A DNA stretch of 64,000 nt from Sphingobium subterraneum (lineage in GTDB: Bacteria > Pseudomonadota > Alphaproteobacteria > Sphingomonadales > Sphingomonadaceae): contig NZ_JACIJP010000001.1 of assembly GCF_014199435.1 (NCBI RefSeq), forward strand, positions 620,001-684,000, given 5' to 3'. Below are positions 26,187 to 36,201 of the stretch, piece by piece. The notes under the pieces are model-generated. The model did no database searches. It was given only the letters and a program-made list of their open reading frames with translations, and was not told the origin of the DNA. Position 1 is the first letter of the stretch. Every line of letters begins with the position of its first letter. Made by a program: the position numbers and the translations under genes.

Positions 26187-27410
26187 ATGAACCGTCCGCT
26201 TTTCCCCTCGCCGAACCCGGTTTCCAACGAGGCCGACATCCTGATGGTGGAGGTGCTGGCGCGCTTCCAGCAGCCGCCCGGCAAATATGCGATCGCCGAG
26301 GAACGCTATGTGACGCTCGCCGGCTGGATCGAGCGCGATGGCAGTCCGCTGAAGGGGAATGTCAGCGTCGTCTATCCGCAGGGTGGTGTCGCACAGGGCT
26401 CGTCTATCGCGAGCCGCGCCACCAATGACGAGTTCGATGTCGACGCGATGGTCGAGCTGCTGCCGCACATCGATCGCGGGCCCGCCCATGTGCTGGACCT
26501 GCTCTATCACACCGTCCGCGGCGAGCCGGGCTCGCGCTACTATTCGATGACCACCCGCTGTACCCGCTGCGTGCAGGTTGGCTATGCCGACAACATGCAT
26601 GTCGATCTGACCCCGGCGGTGCTCCAGGTCGGCACGCCGCTTCGCCAGAGCACGATTTTCCATCACCGCCCAGAGGACGGGAACAATCCGGGGATGCGTT
26701 TCACCGGCAACCCCTACGGCTTCAACGAATGGTTCAAGCTGAACACGCCGCCCGAGCTGATGCTCAAGGCGGCGTTCGACGAGAACCGCACCTATGCCGC
26801 GACCGAACCACTGCCCGAGCAGGTCGGCATGCACGGGATGTCACGCGCGCTCGCCAGCCTCCAGTTCGTCAAGCGTTTCCGCAACCTGCGTTATGATCGC
26901 CGCGACTGCCGCTGCCCGCCCAGCGTGCTGCTCGCCAAGCTCGTCGCCCAGTACAAGGCCCGCGAGTTCCGCTTCGCTGCCGCGGTGCTCGAGCACATGC
27001 GCAACTTGTTCGATATCTTCACCGGCCACCAGAGCCGCTCCACCCTGATCCATGAAGTCAATCCGGCCTGCAGCGCCGATGTGCTCACCGACCGTTGGCC
27101 GAGCGCGCTGAGCGATCAGGCGCTGTGGATTTCCGATCTCCGCCACCTGGTCGCGCAGCTCGACGTGTTTGTGAACGGCGAGATCACGCTCACCCAGCGC
27201 AAGGCGATTCTCGCCGATCTGTTCGGCGAGCAGGCCGCGGGCGATGCGGTCTTTGCCTTTGCCGAGCGCATGGGCCGGATGAAGGATCTCGGACAGACCC
27301 GCTATGTGGGGAACACCGGGCGCCTGATCCTGCCAGGCGCCGCGCTTCTGAGCGGCACGCGTGCGCAGGCGATGCCGCAGACCAGCTATTTCGGGGGACG
27401 GCTGAAATGA
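26187..27410 (+). CDS. CBASS CD-NTase (cyclic oligonucleotide synthase)
   Basis: The 407-residue protein has GSS at 71-73 followed by DEFDVDAMVEL (Asp84, Asp86), the nucleotidyltransferase 'GS...DxD' pair, and a third acidic residue in NMHVDLTPAV (Asp140). This is the CD-NTase active site, which makes a cyclic di- or trinucleotide after phage infection. The start at 26187 is the first in-frame ATG after the palindrome. It overlaps the E2-like gene by ATGA. I cannot assign the clade or product nucleotide by eye. The active site looks intact. Confidence 0.85.
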   Translation: MNRPLFPSPNPVSNEADILMVEVLARFQQPPGKYAIAEERYVTLAGWIERDGSPLKGNVSVVYPQGGVAQGSSIASRATNDEFDVDAMVELLPHIDRGPAHVLDLLYHTVRGEPGSRYYSMTTRCTRCVQVGYADNMHVDLTPAVLQVGTPLRQSTIFHHRPEDGNNPGMRFTGNPYGFNEWFKLNTPPELMLKAAFDENRTYAATEPLPEQVGMHGMSRALASLQFVKRFRNLRYDRRDCRCPPSVLLAKLVAQYKAREFRFAAAVLEHMRNLFDIFTGHQSRSTLIHEVNPACSADVLTDRWPSALSDQALWISDLRHLVAQLDVFVNGEITLTQRKAILADLFGEQAAGDAVFAFAERMGRMKDLGQTRYVGNTGRLILPGAALLSGTRAQAMPQTSYFGGRLK

Positions 27411-28084
27411 GTCTCAGCCTCGTCCAGCAGGATCGCCTGATCCGCCGTCAGTGGCCATTTCGCACGATCCTGCTGGGCGATCATTTCGGCCTCTGGCGCG
27501 GGACGGTCATCGGTCTTTCGGCGCCCTACGAGATCAGCATCATTTACGTGCAGCGCCATTTTCAACCCGGCTTCGAATATGCCTATCCCTTCTTCCCGCA
27601 GGTGCGGGTCCATGCGCCACTGATCACGCGGCGCGCCGAGGCGCCTGACGACCCTATCCCGCACGTCTATGACGAGGGGCTGACCGACTATCCGTCGCTG
27701 TGCCTGTTCGACCCCGCGGAACGCGGCTGGGACAGCAGCCGCGCGATCGCGACTACGACGATCCCCTGGGCTGCCGACTGGCTGCGATTCTACGAGGCCT
27801 GGCAGGCGACTGGGGTCTGGACCGGCGGCGGGCGCGACCATTTCGTTCCCGGCCCTGACGACCTTGACCCTGTCGGTATGCCGACCAACGCCGCCAGAAT
27901 CCGAGTGGCGCGCCTGATCGGCAGCTCGGCAAGCCGCGCATTGCTCGCAAGGGCGACCGCCGGTGTGGACGCCGTGGATCCGCTGCACCGCTACCACTGG
28001 GCCGATGTCCCCGACGCCAGCTGGACGCGCCGTCCGATCCTCCCGGTCTCGCCTCGTGCCCATGATTTCGGGATCACGACATGA
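27407..28084 (+). CDS. CBASS stand-alone E2-like conjugating protein
   Basis: This 225-residue protein begins SLVQQDRLIRRQWPFRT and has PHVYDEGLTDYPSLCLFDP, with Cys99 in the 'LCLF' motif where bacterial E2-like proteins carry the catalytic cysteine. TTIPWAADWLRFYEAW follows, another conserved block of the family. No E1 or JAB gene is next to it, so the layout is type II-short CBASS, in which the E2 alone modifies or primes the CD-NTase. It overlaps the neighbours on both sides by 4 bp, giving fixed stoichiometry by translational coupling. Confidence 0.85.
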   Translation: MSLSLVQQDRLIRRQWPFRTILLGDHFGLWRGTVIGLSAPYEISIIYVQRHFQPGFEYAYPFFPQVRVHAPLITRRAEAPDDPIPHVYDEGLTDYPSLCLFDPAERGWDSSRAIATTTIPWAADWLRFYEAWQATGVWTGGGRDHFVPGPDDLDPVGMPTNAARIRVARLIGSSASRALLARATAGVDAVDPLHRYHWADVPDASWTRRPILPVSPRAHDFGITT

Positions 28085-29271
28085 AGACGGCTCCCGCTCG
28101 CACCGGGCGTTCGCGCACCAATGTCTCGCAGAAAAACCGGCTGATTCTCTGGGTGCGCGCTGGCGGGCGCTGCCAGTATGCCGGATGCAATCAGCCGCTG
28201 CTGGGCGATCTCGTGTCGGGCGCAGAACGCCTCAACAAGGCCTTTGTCGCCCATATCGTCGCGGCCGACCCCGGAGGCCCGCGCGGCGATCCCGTACGGT
28301 CGCACGAACTCGCGGATTCGCTTGAGAACCTCATGCTGCTCTGCCACGCCCATCATCATCTGGTCGACGAAGAGGATGAGACCGGCCACCCCGAAGCGCG
28401 GCTTCTAGACATGAAGACGGCGCACGAGGCGCGGATCGAGATGCTTACCGGCGTCGCGCCGACGCGCGGCAGCCATGTCCTTCATTTCGCAGGCCGGATC
28501 GGAGCCCATGACTGCCTCGTGACGCGCAGTCACAGCGACGCCGCTCTGCTGCCGGAACGCTATCCGCTCGACCGGAGCCCGATCCAGCTCGAGATTGTCG
28601 GCAGCGATTATCGCGATGACGAACCGGCCTACTGGTCGCTTCAGATCGATACGTTGCGCCGTCAGTTCGACCGGCTCGTCGCCGAACGCCTGCGTAGAGG
28701 CGACATTGCCCATCTGTCGGCGTTCGCGATCGGACCGCAGCCCCTGCTGATCGAACTCGGAAGGCTGCTGTCGGACCTCGCCGACGTCGATGTCTATCAG
28801 CGGTCTCGCGAACCGGCCGGATGGGCGTGGCGCGAGGACGGTGACCCGATCGACTTCATAGTCGAACGTCCGGGCAATCCAGCGGGCAAGGTAGTGGCAT
28901 TGTCGCTCGGCATCAGCGCCCGCATTGATCCCGGACGGATCACGGACGTGCTTGGCCCCGAAGTCCCGATCTGGAGTATCAGCGCTGCCAGCCCGGGGAA
29001 CGACATCCTGCGCCGCCGCGCCTGCCTCGTGCAGTTCCGCGACGAGATGCGTGCCGTCTATCGCGAGATTCGCCTTGCACATGGTGGAGACGCTATTATC
29101 CATGCCTTCCCTGTCGTGCCCGTGGCGATGGCAGTCGAGATCGGCCGGGTCTGGATGCCCAAGGCCGATCCCTCACTGGTCGTCTATGACGAGCATCGCG
29201 GACTGGGAGGCTTTGTTGCCCGGCTCGAGATCGGCCCGCCCCGGGCTACCGCGACAAAGCATGCCGCCTGA
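28081..29271 (+). CDS. cap5: CBASS effector Cap5: HNH-SAVED nuclease
   Basis: The protein has 396 residues. The N-terminal 100 residues are an HNH nuclease: CQYAGC (31-36) for structure, AHIVAADPGG (catalytic His58) and LENLMLLCHAHHHLVDEED (Asn83, His cluster 89-93). The C-terminal part from about 200 to 390 has the SAVED-domain pattern, with strands such as VVALSLGISARIDPGRI and IIHAFPVVPVAMAVEIGR. SAVED binds the cyclic nucleotide and turns on unspecific DNA cutting, killing the infected cell. It is the last gene of the CBASS operon. All HNH residues are present. Confidence 0.9.
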   Translation: MKTAPARTGRSRTNVSQKNRLILWVRAGGRCQYAGCNQPLLGDLVSGAERLNKAFVAHIVAADPGGPRGDPVRSHELADSLENLMLLCHAHHHLVDEEDETGHPEARLLDMKTAHEARIEMLTGVAPTRGSHVLHFAGRIGAHDCLVTRSHSDAALLPERYPLDRSPIQLEIVGSDYRDDEPAYWSLQIDTLRRQFDRLVAERLRRGDIAHLSAFAIGPQPLLIELGRLLSDLADVDVYQRSREPAGWAWREDGDPIDFIVERPGNPAGKVVALSLGISARIDPGRITDVLGPEVPIWSISAASPGNDILRRRACLVQFRDEMRAVYREIRLAHGGDAIIHAFPVVPVAMAVEIGRVWMPKADPSLVVYDEHRGLGGFVARLEIGPPRATATKHAA

Positions 29272-29400
29272 GTCCCTGGCAATGACGGAGCATCACGAAT
29301 TGAAGTCAGATCAGTGGCAATATCGGGCTAGTCTGGCGCGAAACTGCGCTATGCGGGAGGGCAGTTCGGCAGCAACGACCGCGCGACGGGGAAGTCTGAG

Positions 29401-32097
29401 ATGAAGCTGACATTCGGCATGGCGTGCGACGGCCGGCGTTATCCCGACTTCCCGGGGATCGAAGAAGGCGTCTTCGACGCGGCCGTTCTCGGGCCGGTCG
29501 GCCTGGTCGATGTGCTCGAGATCCAGCTCGGCCTGACCGGACCGCGGGCCGCACACGCGGTCAGGGTCGCTGCCTATGCCTCAAAGCTGCGGGCGGCCCT
29601 TGCTGTCGAGCCGGCGCTGTTCTTCGCTGCTTCCTTCGCCCTCGACCCCTGGGACACCGCGACAGCGCTGCTGGCATGGCGGGACGAGCTCGTGGCGGCT
29701 TGCTGGACCGGAGACGCGGTGGGTTCAACCCGGCCAGATGCGCTAGCGACTGCCGAGGCCGCGGGCCCCGATCTGCCGCCGGGAATCGCGGATCGCGTGC
29801 GTGCGATCTGCGCGGCGCTTGGAGAAGGCCTGGAGCTGACCATCGAGACAATCTCGCTGATCGAGCCGCGTGACCTGATCCCACCGGTTTGGGCATGCCT
29901 CATCGATGCGCTCGAAGCATGCGGGATCGCGATCATTGAAGCAGCGGCACCTCATCCATCCGCAGCTGGCGATCTGAGCCGCGTCCAGACCTTCCTTGCG
30001 ACCGGCGCGGCCACGCCGCTGGAAGGTGATGGCAGCTTCATGTTGGTCAAGGCGGAAACGGCTCTGGTGGCGGCCGAAGCCTTGGGCGAATGGCTTGCCC
30101 ACGGTTCCGAGGAAGAACTCGCCGGAACTGTGATTGTGGCAACCGATGGCGACACAGCGCTGCTCGACCTCGCACTTCAGGCGCGCGGCCTGCCCGCCGT
30201 GGGACAATCCGCCGCATCGCAGTGGCGCGGGGCTTTGCAGGTCCTGCCGCTCGCATTCGCGGCTGCCTGGGCGCCGTTCGACGCACGGGCAATACTCGAC
30301 CTGCTCATGCTTCCGCGTCCCCCGATCGGCCGCGGAGCGGCGCGCAGACTGGCACGCGCGTTGAGCCGGGAACCCGGTACGGGCGGAGCGGCCTGGAGCA
30401 CAGCCTGGGCCGAGATCGAAGCGGATCTCGCCGAGCATATGGCTGATCGGACGAATGCCGAACAAGACGTTGCTGACCGGCTTGCCTCATGGCGCGAATG
30501 GACGATCGGCGCCCTCTACAGCCGAGTGATTGGCATGCCTGCCGAAGCGGCGCGAAGGATCGCCACGCGGGTCGCGCAATGGGCAGCCGAAACCGACAGC
30601 GGGCGCCACGACCCGCTGCTGATGACGGTCGCGGGGGCTGCAAGCGCGCTTGGCGAAGCCATCAACATTCTCGGTCTCGAAACGCTTCCCGCCCTGCTCG
30701 TCGAACGCATGATCGATCAGGTGTTGGCGGACGGCGCACAGAATCCCGATCATGTCGCAACCGCAGGCGGGCTCAGATGCGTCCGCCATCCGGCCGCGGT
30801 CTGGGGTGCGACGCCGCGCATCATCTGGTGGGATTTCAAGGGGCCGGGCGACCGGGTGCCGGCCTCACCCTGGGGTGCCGCAGAGCAGGAAGTACTTGCC
30901 GCCGCGGGATGCCGTTTCGAGTCGCAGGCAGCCTGCGCAGCGCGGATCGGCTGGAGCTATGCCAATGCTGTCCATCGGGCCGGCGAGCGCCTGATCCTGG
31001 TGTCGCCCGCACTGTCGGGAAGCGAGGAGACCGTCAGTCACCCGCTCGCGCATCAGCTCAACCCGTTGAGCGCGCCCGCTGGTAGAACGGTGCGCTGGAG
31101 TGCGGAGCGCCTGCTTGACGAAGCGGAGCATCATGTCGCGGGTCGCCATCTTGTACGTGAGCGTGTCGCGGTGGTGACGCCGCCGGGGCAACGCGCGCGG
31201 TGGACGCTTCCGGCGTCGGCGCAAGCGAAGCTCGCCAGCCGCACGGAAAGCGCGACAAGCTTCGAGCGACTGGCCGATTGCCAGATGCGCTGGATGCTCC
31301 TCGACGTGCTGCGTCTGTCGCGCGGGCGGATTGCCGAAATCCCCGGACCGGACCAGCTGCTCGGCAACCTCGCGCATGAAATCGCAAACCATGTTTTCCA
31401 GCCCGGTCCGGTCGATGATGCGGATGCGGTCCTCGCCCGGGCCGAAGCGGTATTCGACGAGCTTCTTGATGCAATCGCTACGCCGCTGCAGCAGCCGGAA
31501 TATGCCGGTGAGCTCGCTGCCGCACGCGCCCGTGTGCCGGCGGCGCTGGCACAGCTCGCGCGACTGCTGCGTCAAAAGGGCGTGTCGGTGGTCGGCACGG
31601 AACTCGACCGGGAAGGCGCCTTTGCGGACGTACTGGCGGTCAATGGGCGCCTAGACATGATCGTCGAACATCCTGTCCAGGGCCTTGGTGTGATCGATCT
31701 CAAATGGACCAGAAGCGCGAAACGCAGAAGGACCGAGCTTGCGGAGGGGCGGGCGCTGCAGCTCGCCACCTATGGCGCGATCGCCGATCCGGCGGGTGGC
31801 CCGCCTGTGCCCGGGGCCTATTATCTGCTCAGCCAGCGCCGTCTCATCGGGCCTGACGGAACATTCCTCGCTGACGAGGGGATCGAGGCCGAGCGCACGC
31901 TTGCCGAGACTTGGACTGCCCTGATTACGACGTGGCGGACGTGGCGCGATCTGGCGCTGAGAGGCACCGTGCTCGCGACCGGCGCCGCCGAGGCCGACAC
32001 CCACATGCCTGCCGACCTGCCGATCGAACCGGGGGCCGAGCCCTGCAGATATTGCGAACTGACTGGCCTGTGCCGCGTCGCGGTGGAGGCCGTTTAA
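29401..32097 (+). CDS. AddB-like Fe-S PD-(D/E)XK nuclease
   Basis: The protein has 898 residues. The C-terminal 280 residues are an AddB-type nuclease: LADCQMRW (Cys627), LAHEIANHVF, NGRLDMIVEH (Asp752), VIDLKW (Asp766, Lys768), LQLATYG, and CRYCELTGLC (Cys882, 885, 891). The spacing C-n-C-x2-C-x5-C is that of the AddB 4Fe-4S cluster. The N-terminal 600 residues lack a recognisable Walker A, like the inactivated helicase half of AddB. It lies 129 bp after cap5 and ends 2 bp before the helicase gene. It should act with the AddA-like and ExoX-like genes in DNA end processing, but it sits in a defence island rather than with housekeeping repair genes. Confidence 0.82.
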   Translation: MKLTFGMACDGRRYPDFPGIEEGVFDAAVLGPVGLVDVLEIQLGLTGPRAAHAVRVAAYASKLRAALAVEPALFFAASFALDPWDTATALLAWRDELVAACWTGDAVGSTRPDALATAEAAGPDLPPGIADRVRAICAALGEGLELTIETISLIEPRDLIPPVWACLIDALEACGIAIIEAAAPHPSAAGDLSRVQTFLATGAATPLEGDGSFMLVKAETALVAAEALGEWLAHGSEEELAGTVIVATDGDTALLDLALQARGLPAVGQSAASQWRGALQVLPLAFAAAWAPFDARAILDLLMLPRPPIGRGAARRLARALSREPGTGGAAWSTAWAEIEADLAEHMADRTNAEQDVADRLASWREWTIGALYSRVIGMPAEAARRIATRVAQWAAETDSGRHDPLLMTVAGAASALGEAINILGLETLPALLVERMIDQVLADGAQNPDHVATAGGLRCVRHPAAVWGATPRIIWWDFKGPGDRVPASPWGAAEQEVLAAAGCRFESQAACAARIGWSYANAVHRAGERLILVSPALSGSEETVSHPLAHQLNPLSAPAGRTVRWSAERLLDEAEHHVAGRHLVRERVAVVTPPGQRARWTLPASAQAKLASRTESATSFERLADCQMRWMLLDVLRLSRGRIAEIPGPDQLLGNLAHEIANHVFQPGPVDDADAVLARAEAVFDELLDAIATPLQQPEYAGELAAARARVPAALAQLARLLRQKGVSVVGTELDREGAFADVLAVNGRLDMIVEHPVQGLGVIDLKWTRSAKRRRTELAEGRALQLATYGAIADPAGGPPVPGAYYLLSQRRLIGPDGTFLADEGIEAERTLAETWTALITTWRTWRDLALRGTVLATGAAEADTHMPADLPIEPGAEPCRYCELTGLCRVAVEAV

Positions 32098-32099
32098 TC

Positions 32100-35000
32100 A
32101 TGAGCATCCCCGCCATCAATTCCGTCGTCGCCTCGGCTGGCGCGGGCAAGACCACCCGCATCGTCAACGACATTGCCGCGGAAGTGACCGTGCGCGATCC
32201 CGAATCGATCGTCGCCACAACTTTCACGGTGAAGGCCGCAGACGAGCTGATCGAGCGATCGCGCGCCCGACTGTTCCAGGCAGGGCTGCCGGACAAGGCA
32301 GCGCGCCTGCTTGGCGCACGGTTCGGCACCATCAACGCGATCTGCGGGCAGATCGTCGCGGAAAATGCCATCGGGCTGGGCCGGTCGCCGCGCGCCGAGG
32401 TGATCCCCGAAGCCGGTGTAGGACGCGTGTTCGCGGTCTCCGCCGATGCGGCGATCGAGCGGCACGCGCCGGTCCTCAATGACCTTGGCGACGCGATGGG
32501 CTTCTTCGAGCCCAAGCGCGCACCCGATGTCGAGCGCTCCGACTGGCGTACCACGGTGCGTCGTCTGATTGAGCTCGCGCGTTCGAACGGGCTCGATGCC
32601 GAGGCACTGGAACGGTCTGCCGATCGCTCGGTCGAGAGCTTCCTCGCGCTCCTACCTGCGCCATCTGCCGACGGCGGCGACCATCTCGACGCCGATCTCG
32701 ACGCCGCGGTAATGGCCGCGCTGGCAGTCGTCCCGGCCGAGTTCAGCGCAACTGCGAAATCGTCCGTTGCTCTGCTCCGGCAAGTGAATGCCGGCAACCG
32801 GCGCGGCGAGCGGCTGTCCTGGCCTGACTGGGCACGGCTCTCCAAGGTCAGCTGCGCCAAGAAGGACGGGCCAACACTGATCGATGCGATGGCGGCGGTC
32901 TGCCGGGCGGCCAGCCGTCACACCGAGCATCCGCGGCTTCGCGAGCACTGCACGCAGTTCATCCGGACGATCTTCACCTGCGCGGCGGAGGCGCTCAGCG
33001 CATTTCAGGCCTGGAAGTCCGAGCGCGGTCTGCTCGACTTCATCGATCAGGAAGCACTGGCGCTCGACGTGCTGCGCGATCCAGTGATGGCAGCCCGGCT
33101 CGGTGAGCGCATCGGTCGGGTTTTCGTCGACGAGTTCCAGGACTCGAGCCCGCTGCAGATCGCGATCTTCACGGCGATCGCCGACCTGGTCGATGCGAGC
33201 ACTTGGGTCGGCGATCCCAAACAGGCCATCTACGGCTTTCGCAACGCGGACAGCATGCTGACCCAGGCGGCATTTGCCGGGGTTGCCTCGCTGTCGAGCG
33301 GTTCCCAGGACGTGCTGGCGACATCGTACCGCAGTCGCGAGGGCATAATCCGCTTCGCCAACGCAGCCTTCGCCCCGGCGCTCGCGGCGATGGGGCTGGA
33401 TCCGGCCGAGCACGCCTTCGCAGAGACGGCGCGCAGCGATCAGGGATTTGATCACTCGCCGCTCTCGGTCTGGTGGCTCGAGGGCAAGCTCGATCTGCAA
33501 TATGCTGCGCTGGCGGCCGCGATCCGGGATGCGATCGCGCCGGACTCGGGCTGGCAGGTCGATGACAGACGGGGTGGCCTGCGTCCGCTCGGAGCAGCAG
33601 ATGTCGCGATCCTGTGCCGGAGCCGGGCTGATATTGCCAAGGCGGCCGCCGCGCTCGGGGAGCTGGGTGTCCACGTCGCGGTCGAGCGCGAAGGCCTTGC
33701 CCGCACCCCGCATGTCGAGCTGGTCATGGCAGCATTCCGCTGGGTGGCTGATCCGACCGACCGGCTCGCGCTGGCCGAACTGGCGCGGTTCCTGGCCGAC
33801 GATCCCGAGTCCGACGCATGGCTGGCTGCCGCCGCGGCGGACGACCAGACCGCGGCCCTCAGGGCCGCAGTACCAATCGTTCCTCAGCTCGAGGCGCTGC
33901 GCGAGACCATTCTGTCGCTGACCCCCGCCGACCTTGTCGATGCTGTCATGGTCCTTCCCGAGATCACTCGGCGGATCGAGACATGGGGCGATGTCGCGAC
34001 GCGGTTCGATGACCTCGAGGCACTGCGTGGGTTCGCCCGCGGCTATGAAGAGAGCTGCGCCAGCGCGGGCGCTCCGGCAACGCCCTCCGGTCTTGTCCTC
34101 GCGCTCGGTGCGGAAGAACCGCAGCGTCCGCGCAGCCTGCGCGACGATGCGGTCAAAGTCATGACCTATCACGGCGCCAAGGGGCTTGAATGGCCCTGCG
34201 TGATCCTGACCGGACTGAACAAGGTGCCTAAACCGCGGTTGTTCGAGCCCGTCGCCGAAGCCGATGGTGCCATCGACTGGCGCGACCCTCTGGCGAACCG
34301 CTGGATCCGTTACTGGCCATGGCCCTATGCAAGCCAGAGCAAGGATGTCCGGCTGGACGAGGCAGCGCTTGCCTCGCCGCTTGGGCAGGAAGCGGCAGAC
34401 CGCGCGCGAGATGAAGAGGCTCGCCTGCTCTATGTCGGGGTCACGCGGGCAAGGGACCATCTCGTCTTCGCGCCCCCTGCCAAGGGCGACCTCAAATGGC
34501 TGGAGGTTCTGGATGGAGCGCAACCGGGCCATGTGACGCTGCCGCGCGCCGAAGCGAATCCCGTGCAGGCCGGGCAGGACGTCTTTCCGGCGCGAACCGC
34601 AACGCTAACGAGCGACGATACGCCGGTCGTCCGGCCCATCGCGGGGCCCTTTGTACGCGTATCGCGGCCGCCATCGACGCGGCCCCCGCTTAACCGGCGG
34701 CCCAGCGCCGCGGACGAGGGCGAGGCCTATGCTGTTGTCGAAAAGATCCAGCTTGGCCCGAGGCTTGCCCTGACCGGCACTCCGGACATGACACGCCTCG
34801 GCGAGGCGGTGCACGCGATCATCGCCGCCGATCGGACAGCGATGCCGCATCCCGACCGGCTCGCGCGGGCCCAGGCGATCCTCGAGCGCTGGCAGGTTCA
34901 TCAGGTCGCGGCGCAGGACGTGCTGGGTGCCAGCGACCGGCTCTCGGCGCATCTCGGCAGCCGCTGGCCTGATGGCCGGCTTCACCGCGAGACTCCGGTA

Positions 35001-35264
35001 TCCGCGCGGCTTGGCGACCAGCTCGTCAATGGCCGCATCGATCTGCTTGTCGAGCATGGCACTGGCCTCGCGGTGATCGATCACAAGGCGTTTCCAGGCT
35101 CGCGCGACAGCTGGGAGGCCCGTGCGGCGGGATACGGGCCCCAGCTTGCGCTCTATGCCGAAGCACTCGACAAGGCCCGGCCGGGCAGCCCGTGCGAGCT
35201 CTATATCCACATGCCGATCGTCGGCGCCTTGCTCCGCGTCACGCGTGCTGCGACAAACGCCTGA
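32100..35264 (+). CDS. AddA-like UvrD helicase-nuclease
   Basis: The 1054-residue protein starts at 32100. VVASAGAGKTT (10-19) is the Walker A of UvrD/AddA helicases, RVFVDEFQDSSPLQ (around 342) motif II, SYRSREGIIRF motif IV-like, and VMTYHGAKGLEWPCV motif V. The C-terminus holds a PD-(D/E)XK nuclease with NGRIDLLVEH (Asp981), AVIDHKAF (Asp994, Lys996) and QLALYAEAL. This is the two-domain AddA plan. It begins 2 bp after the AddB-like gene and its stop overlaps the ATG of the exonuclease gene (TGATG). Together they look like a mobile AddAB relative. Confidence 0.88.
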   Translation: MSIPAINSVVASAGAGKTTRIVNDIAAEVTVRDPESIVATTFTVKAADELIERSRARLFQAGLPDKAARLLGARFGTINAICGQIVAENAIGLGRSPRAEVIPEAGVGRVFAVSADAAIERHAPVLNDLGDAMGFFEPKRAPDVERSDWRTTVRRLIELARSNGLDAEALERSADRSVESFLALLPAPSADGGDHLDADLDAAVMAALAVVPAEFSATAKSSVALLRQVNAGNRRGERLSWPDWARLSKVSCAKKDGPTLIDAMAAVCRAASRHTEHPRLREHCTQFIRTIFTCAAEALSAFQAWKSERGLLDFIDQEALALDVLRDPVMAARLGERIGRVFVDEFQDSSPLQIAIFTAIADLVDASTWVGDPKQAIYGFRNADSMLTQAAFAGVASLSSGSQDVLATSYRSREGIIRFANAAFAPALAAMGLDPAEHAFAETARSDQGFDHSPLSVWWLEGKLDLQYAALAAAIRDAIAPDSGWQVDDRRGGLRPLGAADVAILCRSRADIAKAAAALGELGVHVAVEREGLARTPHVELVMAAFRWVADPTDRLALAELARFLADDPESDAWLAAAAADDQTAALRAAVPIVPQLEALRETILSLTPADLVDAVMVLPEITRRIETWGDVATRFDDLEALRGFARGYEESCASAGAPATPSGLVLALGAEEPQRPRSLRDDAVKVMTYHGAKGLEWPCVILTGLNKVPKPRLFEPVAEADGAIDWRDPLANRWIRYWPWPYASQSKDVRLDEAALASPLGQEAADRARDEEARLLYVGVTRARDHLVFAPPAKGDLKWLEVLDGAQPGHVTLPRAEANPVQAGQDVFPARTATLTSDDTPVVRPIAGPFVRVSRPPSTRPPLNRRPSAADEGEAYAVVEKIQLGPRLALTGTPDMTRLGEAVHAIIAADRTAMPHPDRLARAQAILERWQVHQVAAQDVLGASDRLSAHLGSRWPDGRLHRETPVSARLGDQLVNGRIDLLVEHGTGLAVIDHKAFPGSRDSWEARAAGYGPQLALYAEALDKARPGSPCELYIHMPIVGALLRVTRAATNA

Positions 35265-35306
35265 TGCGCTTTCGGATAGTCGATCTGGAAACCACAGGGT
35301 TCGAGC

Positions 35307-35335
35307 TGGACTTGTAACGGTTTTGCGCCGGTCAC
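35307..35335. repeat. IS3 left terminal inverted repeat
   Basis: The 29 bp start TGGACTTGTAACGG and match the reverse complement of 36507-36535 at every position. Transposase binding site and cleavage end. Confidence 0.93.
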
Positions 35336-35343
35336 CTATCTCA

Positions 35344-36201
35344 TTATGCCATCTTGGCCTCGAATGCGAGCGGGCTAATGCCGCCCAAGTATGAATGGCG
35401 TCTTCGGGTGTTGTAGAACCCGTTGATGTACTGAAAGATCGCCGCTTCTGCTTGTCGCCGCGTAGGCCATTTCTGTCGCCAGATCAGCTCCGCCTTCAAT
35501 GACTTGAAGAACGTCTCGACAGACGCATTGTCGTAACAGTTGCCTTTGCCACTCATCGATGGATGCAGGCCATAGGCCTGCAGCTTCTTTTGATAGTCAT
35601 AGGCGCAATATTGGCTGCCACGGTCCGAGTGGAACAGGCAACCATCTGGTGGATTGCGCAGGCGCACGGCCATATCCAGCGCCCTGATTGCCAGATCTTT
35701 CTTCATCCTGTCACTGACCGCCCAGCCCACAACACGGCGGCTGTGCAGGTCGAGTATGACCGCAAGGTAAAGCCAACCCTCCGCAGTCCAGACATAGGTG
35801 ATATCGCCGGCCCACTTCTGGTTGGGTGCAGCAGCTACAAAATCGCCATCCAGCCAGTTCGCCGCCACACCGAGACGATGGTTGCTGTCCGTCGTCACTT
35901 TGTGCCGACGCGTACGGACTGGCCTGATCCCGTTCCTCCGCATCAGCCGACCAACACGGCGCTCGCCAACATCGAGCCCTGCCTCTTTGAGCTCCATGGT
36001 CATGCGAGGCCGACCATAGCTGCCAAGGCTCAGCGAATATTGCTCGCGGATGTGCGCCAGCACAGCCATGTCAGTGCGGCGACGCTGGCAAATCGGTCGT
36101 GCCCGCCAGGATCGATAGCCCCGTTCGCTGACACGCATGACCCGGCAAAGGCTTGCTAAGCGCCATTGGTGCCGCCAGGCATCGATAAACGCGAACCTCA
36201 T
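35344..36201 (-). CDS. IS3-family transposase OrfB (DDE integrase domain)
   Basis: The 285-residue protein has GDITYVWTAEGWLYLAVILD (first Asp), CLFHSDRGSQYCAYDY (second Asp) and GNCYDNASVETFFKSLKAEL (Glu). These form the DDE catalytic triad of IS3 transposases, and RRRHSYLGGISPLAF is the usual end. The N-terminal HTH_21 part carries SYGRPRMTMELKEAG. It overlaps OrfA by 4 bp and is probably made mainly as an OrfAB fusion by -1 frameshifting. Confidence 0.95.
   Translation of the reverse strand: MRFAFIDAWRHQWRLASLCRVMRVSERGYRSWRARPICQRRRTDMAVLAHIREQYSLSLGSYGRPRMTMELKEAGLDVGERRVGRLMRRNGIRPVRTRRHKVTTDSNHRLGVAANWLDGDFVAAAPNQKWAGDITYVWTAEGWLYLAVILDLHSRRVVGWAVSDRMKKDLAIRALDMAVRLRNPPDGCLFHSDRGSQYCAYDYQKKLQAYGLHPSMSGKGNCYDNASVETFFKSLKAELIWRQKWPTRRQAEAAIFQYINGFYNTRRRHSYLGGISPLAFEAKMA

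Noticed and set aside
32652..34532. 626-aa minus-strand open frame opposite the AddA-like gene
   Set aside because: The helicase motifs are on the plus strand; this frame is a codon-bias shadow.
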